Assembly: GCF_029081005.1 (NCBI RefSeq)
Contig: NZ_JAJQTQ010000021.1
Coordinates: forward strand, 1-64,000
From: Halomonas elongata
GTDB lineage: Bacteria > Pseudomonadota > Gammaproteobacteria > Pseudomonadales > Halomonadaceae
Direction: 5' to 3'
DNA: 64,000 bases
The stretch's first letter is position 1. Each line of letters begins with the position of its first letter. Below are positions 29,289 through 41,200 of the stretch, piece after piece. The notes beneath the pieces are model-generated. The model had not been told where the DNA came from, did not search any database, and saw only the letters and a list, made by a program, of their open reading frames with translations. Both the position numbers and the translations under genes were made by a program.

Positions 29289-32200
29289 TTACCAGTGGAA
29301 ACCCGCACCGACACCGGCGCCGAAGTTGCCTTGTGAATCTCCCGTGGCGTTGAGCTTGACCGCCCAGCGGCCGTTGTCGGAGAGACGCGATACCCCCACG
29401 GCCACTGCCGATTCGCCGTTGTAGGTTCCCGCGCCGGCGGACACCATGCTCTTGCCGGGCAAGTAGGCCTGTGGTACCGAGGCCGCAGCGATGGCGCTGG
29501 CCGTTCCCGCATTGGCCTGGTCCTCCACCTCGTCGATGCGGTTGTGCACCCCGCCGATCTGCTGGTTGAACTGCTGATTCAGTTCCTGAAGCTGCCCCAC
29601 GTTCGCCGCATCGGTCGGCGCCTCGCCCGGGGCCACGTTATGGATCTGCGTCGGCTCGCCTTCCTTGCCGAGCGTCACCGAGCTGTAGTCCACGCTGCCG
29701 TCCTCGTTATGGTCGTAGTTCACCGCGCCTTCCTGCACCGACTTCAACTGGCGAACGTTGACCGCATCCGTGGCTTCGGTACCGCCCGCCACGTTGGTGA
29801 TCTGGCGCTCGCCGCCTTCGCTGCCCACCGAGACTGCGCCTTGCGTCGAGGCCACGGATTCGTTGGAGAAGGCTTCCTCGGCGCCATCCATGCCCTCGCG
29901 GGTCGCCTGGGAGCCGGCCCCCAGGGCCACCCCACCTTCGCTCTCGGCCACCGCTCCATCGCCGGTCGCCACGCTGTCATCGCCCGAGGCCACACTCTCC
30001 GGCCCCATGGCAACACTCTCGGCACCCTCGGCCTTGGCTTCGGTCGCTTCGGAATTGGCCTTGAAGTACTTCGTCTCCTCCACTTCGATATTGCTGATCT
30101 GCTCCTGCACCTCCCACAGTTGGCCGCCATTGACCGCATCGGAACTGTCCTCGGCGATCTCGCCATCGGCCACGTTGGTGATGGTCGTGCCACCATCACC
30201 TTCCAGGGTGATGGAATCGTAGTCGACGCTGCCGTCGTCGTTGGTGTCGTACTTCACCGCCTGGTCGTCCAGATCCGCCAAGTCGTTGCTGATGTTGCTC
30301 ACGTCCCCCTCGACGTTGGTCACCCGGCCGTCGAGTTCATTGACGTCGCCTTCGACGTTGGTCACTCGACCGTCCACGTTTTCCACCGCCTGGTTGGTGG
30401 CATGCAACTGGCTGCCGTTGATGGCGTCCGTGCTGTCGGCCGAGAGTCGACCCGCGGCGACATGGGTGATGGTCCGCTCGGCCCCGGCGGAACCGACACT
30501 GACCGTGCCGATCGGCGAGGCGCCCGCGAACGCATAGGTCTGGCCGCCGAGTGTGACATCAGCCGTGCCGACGGCCACCTGGGTCGTCGCCCCGGCCCCC
30601 AGCGCCACGCTATCGGCATCGCTGGCGGTCGCGCCATCCCCCATGGCGATGGCGCTGTCCGCCGTGGCCGTGGCATCCACGCCCGCAGCGATGGCGTTCA
30701 CCCCCGTCGCGCCATCGTTGTCGTAGTTGCCGCCTTGGGTGCCGCCGTCATTGACGCTGTAGTAATGGACCTGGCCGGCTTCAAGTGCCTGCTGAGTTTC
30801 CCAAAGCTGGCTGCCGTTCACGGCATCGGCGCTGTCTTCTGCAACATCGCCATCGGCCACATTGGCAACCGTCTCACCACCTGCATCGACCCCGTCGCTG
30901 GTGATGGCTGGACCATCATTGATCGCCAGGCCATCCTCATTGATGACGGTATCCCCCACGGTGACGCTACTGAGATCCTCGAGATCCTTGGCCATTACCA
31001 GGTTCAGTTGCTCGCCATCACTGTCGACCCGCAAGTTGGCCCCCGTGGCGTCTTCACCTTCTGCCAGCTCACCGGAGACGGTCAGCGTCTCGTTGAGCTT
31101 CTTGGCGATGGGCTCCCCAGTGTTGCCCGCAAACCTGAGACCGTCGTTCAGCGTGGCCACTTCCTGCGAGTCGCCGGTTTCCGGATCTTCGTAGACGATG
31201 CGAGTGATGCCGTCCTGGCCATCGACGCCAGGCGCACCGGCTTCACCGCGAATAGTCAGACCGTCGTCGCCGTCGTCCCCATTCAGGGTGACGGAGTCGG
31301 CAGCCAGGTTCTTGTCCATCGCCACCACCAGGTCGCCGTCGGCACCCACGAAGGTCTTGATGTTCTCGGCGGAGTATTCGCCGTCGGCCTTGGTGCCTTC
31401 ACCGACAATGTTGACCGTCTCGCCCAATCGCTTCTCGACACTGCCGGTGTTGCCGGCGAAGGTCAGCGGGTTCGTGTCGATCAGCTCGCCGCCGGCGTCA
31501 TCGACGTACTGCTTGTTGACGACGCTGGTGTCGCTGTCGATCGGACCGTCGTAGTGGGCTTCGTTGTTGACCACCGAGAAGTTGTCGCCCAGGTGGGTGT
31601 CGCCCTCGACCGTGGTATCGCCTTCCACCGTCAGGTCACCGCCAAAGGTCGGCGACTCGGCGAGCTGGATTTCGATGCCACCGTCCTGGGTCGCCACGGT
31701 CTGGATGTTATCCGAGGAGTACGCAGAGTCACTGCCATCGGCATTCGTGGCATTGGCGCCGCCGACGATCGGCATGTCTTCGTTCAGGTTGCGCGTCAGG
31801 TACTGGCCGTTGGCCGTGCCGGTGTTGTCGTTGCCCGAGAAGCGCAGGCCGTCGTCTTCCAGTGTCGCGACTGTCTTGTCGTTGCCGTCGCCATCCTGGT
31901 AGGTCAGACGCGTCACGTCGGTGGCGTCGGCGACCACATCACCGGGCTCGATGCTCGGGCGCATGGTCAGCTCGGGGCTGACGCCGTCGGCGCCCGCCGG
32001 CCCGGTCAGGCCGATCGAGCCGTCCGCGCCGTCGATGCCCACACCGGCCTCGCCGTCCGCACCGTCGACGCCGATATAGCCGTCTTCGCCAGGCGCACCG
32101 TCTTCGCCCGGACCACCCACGCTCAGGTCGCTGCCCAGCGCGAGGTCGATCTGGTTGTCCTTCACCGTGCTGACGATGCTGCCGTCCTCACTGGTGTAGG

Positions 32201-35200
32201 CCACGGTCTCGCCCAGCTTGACATTATCCTCGGTCGCTGCCGGATCGTTCAGATCGGCGTTGTCCGCGGTGATGTTGAAGCCGGTGTCGACGATGGCGTC
32301 ACCCGCTTGATCGACATACTCCTTGTTGACGATGCTCTTATCGCCGGTCGAGTCATCGATCGTGACGTCGTACTCGGTGGTGCCGTCCTGGTTGACGGTG
32401 AAATTGTCGCCCAGGAGGGTGTCGCCGTTGACCGTGGTATCGCCTTCCACCGTCAGGCTATCGCCGATGGTCACATTATCGGCCAAGTCAAAGGTCACTT
32501 CCTCGCGCCCATTGTCGGTCGCCTGGCTGATCGCCAGATTGCCATCTTCGTTGCGCAGGTTGACCTCGCCGTCAGGCGCCACATTGCTGGCCGCATCATC
32601 CTGAGCACTCAGATTCCAGCCGGCATTGGCCGTTTCATCCACCGCCTTGAGCTGTGAGACGTTCACCGCATCGGTATCCTCGACACCGGCCGCCAACCCG
32701 GTAATCTGGCGATTGCCCGGCACCGTCAATTGATTGCCATCATCATCGAAGCGGGCCACCTGAGCGATCGCGATTTCACCTATCGAGTCTTCGGTGATGT
32801 CCTTGCCATAGCCGTTGTAACCGGTCTGGGCACCCCGTACGGTTTCCGTCGCAGCCCCCAGAGCCACACTCTGCTCGTGCAGGACATCGGAACGTGCCCC
32901 CAGGGCGACACTGCCTTCGACGTTGGCCTGAGCGTTCGAACCCAATGCCATGGCACCCTGACCACCAGCAGAGCTGTAGTTACCAAGCGCCGTGCTACGC
33001 AGGCCGCTGGCCTCCGTTTCCGTTCCCACCGCCAAGGCATCTTCTGCAATGGCCTGAGAGGCAAGACCGATCGCTGACGAGCGCAGCCCCGACGCCGTGG
33101 AAATCTGGCCGAGCGCCATGGCCCCATCCCCCGAGGCCACCGCCGTATTACCGGCGGCGAAGGCTGCCAACCCGGACGCCTCAGAGCTATTGCCCAGCGC
33201 CATGGCATGATCCGCCGTGGCCGCAGCCTGGGTGCCCAGGGCCAGGGTATCGAAGGCATTGCTCGTCGCGTTGTTGCCCACCGCGAAGGCCCCGTCGCCG
33301 GTCACCACGTTGTCGTTACCCATGGCCACGGCGCCATTGCCGGTAGCCTGGTTGTTGACGCCCATGGTGATCGCGCCATTGCCATCGGAGGTATTGGTGT
33401 CGCCGATCGCCAGGGCACCATCGCCCTCGGAGGTGTTGTTGTTCCCCAGGGACACCGCCCCGGTACCTTCGGCATAGTTGTCCTTGCCCATCACCACGGC
33501 ACCATCGCCGATGGCGGTACTCGGATCGCCGATGGCCACGGCACCATCACCTGTCGCAGTATTGCCGTCACCGATCGACGTGGAACGCCCACCATTGGCC
33601 GTTGCGTTGCGGCCGATGGCGACGGCCCCCTCGGTGTCGGCCAACGTACCCTGTCCAATGGCAATGCTATCGACACCATTCGCGGTGACATCATAGCCCA
33701 GCGATATGGCACGTTCGGCACCAGCGCCGGTGGATGCCGCCACCCCGGCGGCCAGGGAATCCACGCCCGCAGCGCCGTCGTTGGCATAGTTATCCTGCTG
33801 AACGCCACCGTCGTTGACGCTGTAGTAGTGCGCCTTGTTCTCGTTGAAGTAGTCGAGATTGACCGCATCACCGCCGTTCACCGGTCCGCCAACATTGGTG
33901 ATGGTGTCACCGCCCATGTCGATGCCGTCGTCATTGATCGTCGTGTCGCCGATCGTCACCTCGTCGGAGAGGTCGAAGGTGACCTCCTCCAGGGCGCCAT
34001 CGGTGGCGTTCTTGCCGATCACCAGGTTGCCGTCGGTGTTGCTCAGATCCACCGTGTCGCCCGGCGCCACATTGGTGCCATCGGCACTCTCGGCGGTCAG
34101 GTCCCAGCCGGTGGTAGCCACATCGCTGACCTGGGCCAGCTGATCCTCGGTGGCCGCCTGGCCGGAGATGAAGTTATCCGGGTCGAAGGTCAGGTTGGAC
34201 AGCCCATTGATAGTGTCCCCGCCCCCAGTGTTGACCGTCACGTTGCCGAAGGTCGGCTGGTCGGTCATCACGATCTCGAGCGAGTCCGTGCCATTGGCCA
34301 CCGTGCTGATATTGGTGTTGCCGCTGGCGTCCGCGCCACCGACCACGTTCAGCGTCAGCCCCAGGTCGCGGTGCACGTCGGTACCGCTATCCCCGGCGAA
34401 GTCCAGGCCCTGGCTGGTCAGATCCTGATTGACCAGGTCCAACTGTTCCTCGGTGGCCGCCCGACCGGCCGTGGCGAAGTCCCCGGCACTGAGATCGGTG
34501 TTGGACAGCCCCGTGATGTCGTTGGTGGTGCCGTCCGTCACCACGCTGCCCACGGTGACGCTGTTGTTGACCATCACGTCATCATTCAGGTCGAAGGTCA
34601 CGTCTTCCTGGGCGCCATCGGTGGCGTTCTTGCCGATTACCAGGTTGCCGTCGGTGTTGGACAGATCCACCGTGTCGCCCGGCGCCACATTGGTGCCATC
34701 GGCGCCCTGGGCGGTGAGGTCCCAGCCGGTGGTGGCCACGTCGCTGACCTGGGCCAGCTGGTCCTCGGTGGCCGCCTGGCCGGAGATGAAGTTATCCGGG
34801 TCGAAGGTCAGGTTGGACAGCCCGTTGATAGTGTCCCCGCCCCCGGTGTTGACCGTCACATTGCCAAAGGTCGGCTGATCGGTCATCACGATCTCGAGGG
34901 CATCGGTGCCATTGGCCACCGTGCTGATGTTGGTGTTGCCGCTGGCATCCGCGCCACCGACCACGTTCAGCGTCTGCCCCAGGTCGCGATGCACGGCGGT
35001 GCCGCTGTCCCCGGCGAAGTCCAGGCCCTGGCCGGTCAGGTCCTGATTGACCAGGTCCAGTTGCTCCTCAGTGGCCGCCCGGCCCACAGTAGCGAAGTCC
35101 CCGCCACTGAGATCGGTGTTGGACAGCCCCGTGATGTCGTTGGTGGTGGCGTCCGTCACCACGCTACCCACGGTAACGCTGTTGTTGACCATCACGTCAT

Positions 35201-38200
35201 CATTCAGGTCGAAGGTCACGTCTTCCTGGGCGCCGTCGGTGGCGTTCTTGCCGATCACCAGGTTGCCGTCGGTGTTGCTCAGGTCCACCGTGTCGCCCGG
35301 CGCCACATTGGTGCCATCGACACCCTGGGCGGTGAGGTCCCAGCCGGTGGTGGCCACGTCGCTGACCTGGGCCAGCTGGTCCTCGGTGGCCGCCTGGCCG
35401 GAGGTGAAGTTATCCGGGTCGAAGGTCAGGTTGGACAGCCCGTTGATGGTGTCCCCGCCCCCGGTGTTGACCGTCACATTGCCAAAGGTCGGCTGGTCGG
35501 TCATCACGATCTCGAGCGAGTCCGTGCCATTGGCCACCGTGCTGATGTTGGTGTTGCCACTGGCGTCCGCGCCGCCGTTGATGTTGAGCGTCTGCCCCAG
35601 GTCGCGGTGCACGTCGGTGCCGCTGTCCCCGGCGAAGTCCAGGCCCTGGCTGGTCAGATCCTGATTGACCAGGTCCAGTTGCTCCTCGGTGGCCGCCCGA
35701 CCGACCGTGGCGAAGTCCCCACCGCTGAGATCGGTATTGGACAGACCGGTGATATCGTCGGTGGTGCCGTCCATGTTGATGTTGCCGCTGGTCACCCCGC
35801 CGGCGGTCATCGCCGTGGTCGTGGTGCCGTCGGTCACCGTGGTGCCGGTGGCCGTGGTGGTGGTCACGTTGCCCGCGCCATCATCCACGGTCAGCCCCGT
35901 GGTGCCCAGTACGCTGTCGCCCGCGGTGACGCTGTTCACCGTGATATCGTCGGCCAACTCGAAGGTCACGTCTTCCTGGGCACCGTCGGTGGCGTTCTTG
36001 CCGATCACCAGGTTGCCGTCGGTGTTGGACAGATCCACCGTGTCACCCGGCGCCACATTGGTGCCATCGGCGCCCTGGGCGGTCAGGTCCCAGCCGGTGG
36101 CGGCTACCTGTTCAACGGCCTTGAGCTGGCTGACATTGACGGCATCGGTGTCTTCGGCACCGGCCGCCACATTGATGATGCGTCGCTCGTTACCGGCGCT
36201 ACCCACCGAGACCTCGCTGGTTGCCGTCGGTGCGGCCACCGCAATCGGGTTGCCATCCGCATCCAGCGGCTGATAGGCGGCAGACCCCAGAGTGCTGCCA
36301 TCGGCAATCGATCCCGCGCCCAGCGCGACACTTTCATCGTTCGTCACGCTCGCACTCGAACCGATCGCAATACCATCCAGTTGGCCCGCTCCGGTTGACG
36401 CCGAAGAGCCCAGGACAATATTACGCTGTCCTTGCGCCTGAGCGCCCGTACCGATGGCCAGATCATCCGAGCCAAAGGTGGCCGCATTATTGCCGATGGC
36501 GATCTGCCGATCGCCGAACACGTCGTTGCTGGCACCATGTCCCAGAGCAACGGAAGAGATCCCACGCGATAAGGCATCGGTACCGATGGCCACACTGTCG
36601 GCCTGATCGGTACTGGCCCCATACCCCATGGCCACGGCGCCGTCCCCACCGGCGGTGGCATCCACTCCGGCGGCCAGGGCGTTCACCCCGGTAGCGCCGT
36701 CGTTATCGTAGTTACCGCCCTGGGTGCCACCGTCATTGACGCTGTAGTAGTGCGCCTTGTTCTCGTTGAAGTAATCGAGATTGACCGCATCGCCGCCGTT
36801 CACCGGTCCGCCGACATTGGTGATGGTGTCACCGCCCATGTCGATGCCGTTGTCGTTGAGCGTCGGGCCGTTGTTGACCGTCAAACTATCGGCTGTCAGA
36901 TCGGCGCTGGTCGCGACCGTCACATCGGTGCCGGTACGTTCGATCTCGATGTTCTGGCCATCGAGGAACTGCACCGTATCTCCCGGCGCCACATTGGTGG
37001 CGGTATCGCCGTTGGTCTGAACGTTCCAGCCGGTGGTGGCCACGTCGCTGACCTCGGCCAGCTGGTCCTCGGTGGCCGCCTGGCCGGAGGTGAAGTTATC
37101 CGGGTCGAAGGTCAGGTTGGAGAGACCATTGATGGTGTCCCCGCCCCCGGTGTTGACCGTCACGTTGCCGAATTGCGGCTGGTCGGTCATCACGATCTCG
37201 AGGGCATCGGTGCCATTGGCCACCGTGCTGATGTTGGTGTTGCCGCTGGCATCCGCGCCGCCGACCACGTTCAGTTGCTGGCCGAGATCACGATGCACCG
37301 GGGTGCCGCTGTCGCCGGCGAAGTCCAGGCCCTGACTGGTCAGGTCCTGACTGACCAGGTCCAGCTGCTCCTCGGTGGCCGCCCGACCCACGGTGGCGAA
37401 GTCCCCGGCACTGAGATCGGTGTTGGACAGCCCGGTGATCTCGTCGACGGTGCCGTCCATGTTGATGTTGCCGCTGGTCACTCCGCCCGCGGTCATCGCC
37501 GTGGTGGTGGTGCCGTCGGTCACCGTGGTACCGGTGGCCGTGGTGGTGGTCACGTTACCCGCGCCATCGTCCACGGTCAGGCCGGTGGTATCCATCACGC
37601 TGTCACCTGCCGTGACGCTATTCACCGTGATGTCATCGGCCAGTTCGAAGGTCACGTCTTCCTGGGCACCGTCGGTGGCGTTCTTGCCGATCACCAGGTT
37701 GCCGTCGGTGTTGCTCAGGTCCACCGTGTCACCCGGGGCCACGTTGGTGCCATCGGTGCCCTGGGCGGTCAGGTCCCAGCCGGTGGTGGCCACGTCGCTG
37801 ACCTCGGCCAACTGGTCCTCGGTGGCCGCCTGGCCGGAGGTGAAGTTATCCGGGTCGAAGGTCAGGTTGGAGAGGCCATTGATGGTGTCGCCGCCCCCGG
37901 TGTTGACCGTCACGTTGCCGAATTGCGGCTGATCGGTCATCACGATCTCGAGGGCATCGGTGCCATTGGCCACCGTGCTGATGTTGGTGTTGCCGCTGGC
38001 ATCCGCGCCACCGACCACGTTCAGTGTCTGCCCCAGGTCGCGATGCACGTCGGTGCCGCTGTCGCCGGCGAAGTCCAGGCCCTGAGCCGTCAGGTCCTGA
38101 TTGACCAGATCCAGTTGCTCCTCGGTGGCCGCCCGGCCCACGGTGGCGAAGTCCCCGGCACTGAGATCGGTGTTGGACAGCCCGGTGATCTCGTCGGCGG

Positions 38201-41200
38201 TGCCGTCCATGTTGATGTTGCCGCTGGTCACCCCACCGGCGGTCATCGCCGTGGTGGTGGTGCCGTCGGTCACCGTGGTGCCGGTGGCCGTGGTAGTGGT
38301 CACGTTGCCCGCGCCATCGTCCACGGTCAGGCCGGTGGTATCCATCACGCTGTCACCTGCCGTGACGCTATTCACCGTGATGTCATCGGCCAGTTCGAAG
38401 GTCACGTCTTCCTGGGCACCGTCGGTGGCGTTCTTGCCGATCACCAGGTTGCCGTCGGTGTTGGACAGATCCACCGTGTCGCCCGGCGCCACATTGGTGG
38501 GATCGGCGCCCTGGGCGGTCAGATCCCAGCCGGTGTTGGCCACGTCGCTGACGCCCTTGAGCTGGGCAACGTTCACCGCATCGCTGTCCTCGGTACCCGC
38601 GGCTACGCCGGTGATCTGGCGATAGACGTCACTGCCGGCATCTCCGACGGCCACCGCGCCGGTGGTGCTCTGAGTCGCGGCGATGGCCGCATCCAGACCA
38701 TCGGCGGCACCAGTGGCCGGGTTATAACCCTGGATACCCGCACCGGTGTCGGCGATGGAGCCGTTGCCCAGCGCCACCCCTTCGGCCACGGTGGCATCCG
38801 CCCCGTTACCCATCACAAAGGCATCGGGGACATCGACATCGTTGTCGTTACCGATGATACGGCTACCGTCGGCAGTGTCGGCCAGTACGTTGCGGTTGCC
38901 AAAGGTTCCCGCCTCGTCGGCATCGATGGTGTTGTCGTTACCCACCGAATAGGAACCCGCCCCCGTGATGGTGGTCGGATCGCCGATGGCCCCGGAACCG
39001 ACGCCGTCGACCTGGTTACCCGTACCGATGCTGATACTGTCCTCGACCGAGGCCACCGCCCCGGTACCGATCGCGATGGCATTGGGGCCACTCGCCCGGG
39101 CGGTATCGCCCATGGCCAGCGAGCTCGTGCCCGCCGACTCGGACTGGTTGCCGATCGCGACGCTGGCGATGGACGCAGCCAAGGCGCTCTCGCCCAGGGC
39201 CGTAGCATTCTCGGCGTTCGCCCGGGCGAGATGTCCGACAGCAGTGGCGTTGTCGCCACCGGCAACGGCATCGTGCCCCAGGGCCGCCGCACTCACGCCG
39301 GAGGCAGTACTGTTCGTTCCCAGTGAATAGGCATTATCCGCCAATGCGCGGGCCACACTGCCGATTGCCACTGATTGGGTGCCGGTCGCCTCCGTATCGC
39401 TGCCCAGTGCGACCGCAAACGTATTGCTTGCCGATGATCTCAAGCCAATGGCGGTTGCGTTATCGGCATCCGCGACCGCCGCCGTTCCGACAGAAATCGC
39501 GGAATGGGCCAGCGCCTGGGTCGGCCCATCGGCCGACGACTCTCCCCCGATGGCCACGGCAGACTCCCCCGTGGCTTGCGACCCGACACCCGCCGCCAGC
39601 GCGTTCTGCGCGGTGGCGCCATCGTTGGCGTAGTTGCCGCCCTGGGTCCCGCCATCGTTGACGCTGTAGTAATGGGTCTCGCCGGCCTTCAACTGCGCGA
39701 CATTGACCGCGTCGCTATCCTCGGTGCCCGCAGCCACGCCGGTGATCTGGCGATAGACATCATTGCCGGCGTCGCCCACGGCCACCGCTCCGGTGGTGCT
39801 CTGAGTGGCGGCGATATCCGCATCCAGCCCATCGGCGGCGCCGGTGGTGGGGTTATAGCCTGCCACGCCCGCGCCGGTATCGGCTCTCGAATCGGCACCA
39901 AGCGCAACCCCCCCTTCTTGAGAAGCATTCGCCGAGGAGCCGATCGCCACACCATCATCTGCCGATACGATGCCATTGAGCGCGACCGACGCATCGCCCG
40001 AGGCCGTCGCGCCTGAATTGATCACATCGCCGATGGCGATGGAGCCCACGCCACTTGCGTTTGCCTGAAAGCCAAGCGCCGTGCTGCGCAATCCAGCGCT
40101 GGTCTTCCGGCCCATCGAAATGCCGTAGCTGCCGCTCAGTGTCTTGGCCTGATCGCCAATCGCCACCCCCCAGGACACCTGGGTTCCCGCACCGATCGAG
40201 ACACCCACGTTATCGCTGAGGCCTTCCGTCGCATCGCCAATCCCAACATAGGCACCGTGCCCGATCGCCACATCACCGACTCCCGAAGCTGTCGCGCTAT
40301 CGCCGACGGCAACGGCGCTATCGTCGGTTGCGCTGGCCCCGACCCCGGCTGCGAGCGCATTCACGCCGGTGGCACCATCGTTGGCGTAGTTGCCGCCCTG
40401 GGTGCCGCCATCGTTGACGCTGTAGTAATGGGTCTCGCCGGCCTTCAGCTGGGCGACGTTGACCGCGTCGCTGTCCTCGGTGCCCGCGGCCACGCCGGTG
40501 ATCTGGCGATAGACGTCATTGCCGGCATCGCCCACGGCCACAGCACCCGTGCTGCTCTGGGTGGCGGCGATATCCGCATCCAGCCCATCGGCGGCGCCGG
40601 TGGTGGGGTTATGGCCCGCCACGCCCGCGCCGGTATCGGCGAGGGAGCTGTTGCCCAACGCCACCCCTTCGGCCACGGTGACGTCCGCCCCGTTGCCCAT
40701 CACGAAGGCATCGGGCACGTCCACGTCGTTGTCGTTGCCGATGATCCGGCTGCTGGTGGCCGCCGCGTCCAGTACGTTACGGTTACCGAACACTCCCGCC
40801 TCATCGGCGTCGATGGTGTTGTCGTTCCCTACCGAGTAGGATCCATCCCCCGTGATGGTGGTCGGGTCGCCGATGGCACCGGAACCGACACCACTGACCT
40901 GGTTGCCCGTACCGATGCTGATCGATTGGTCGCCGGTCGCCGTGGCATTACTCCCAATGGCCAGGGCATCTTGCCCCGTCGCTTGGGCTTGATAGCCGAC
41001 GGACACGGTTCTGTCAGTGGCGTTGTTACCGGCATTGCGACCAATCGCAATGTTATCACTGCCGGTAATCGCGCTTCCCGCGAAATAACCGACGCCAACG
41101 TTGTAGCTACCGGTAACGTTCGAGCCCGCGCTATTCCCTCCGGCAAAGTTGGAATCCCCTTCGACTTGTCGACCAGCGTCTTGACCGACCCCGGTGTTGG

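Noticed and set aside
29544-39326. Several plus-strand open frames of 850-1060 codons opposite autotransporter 2
   Set aside because: They are low-complexity, Gly/Val/His/Arg-rich, follow the repeat period of the minus-strand gene, and vanish where the repeats end; composition artefacts.
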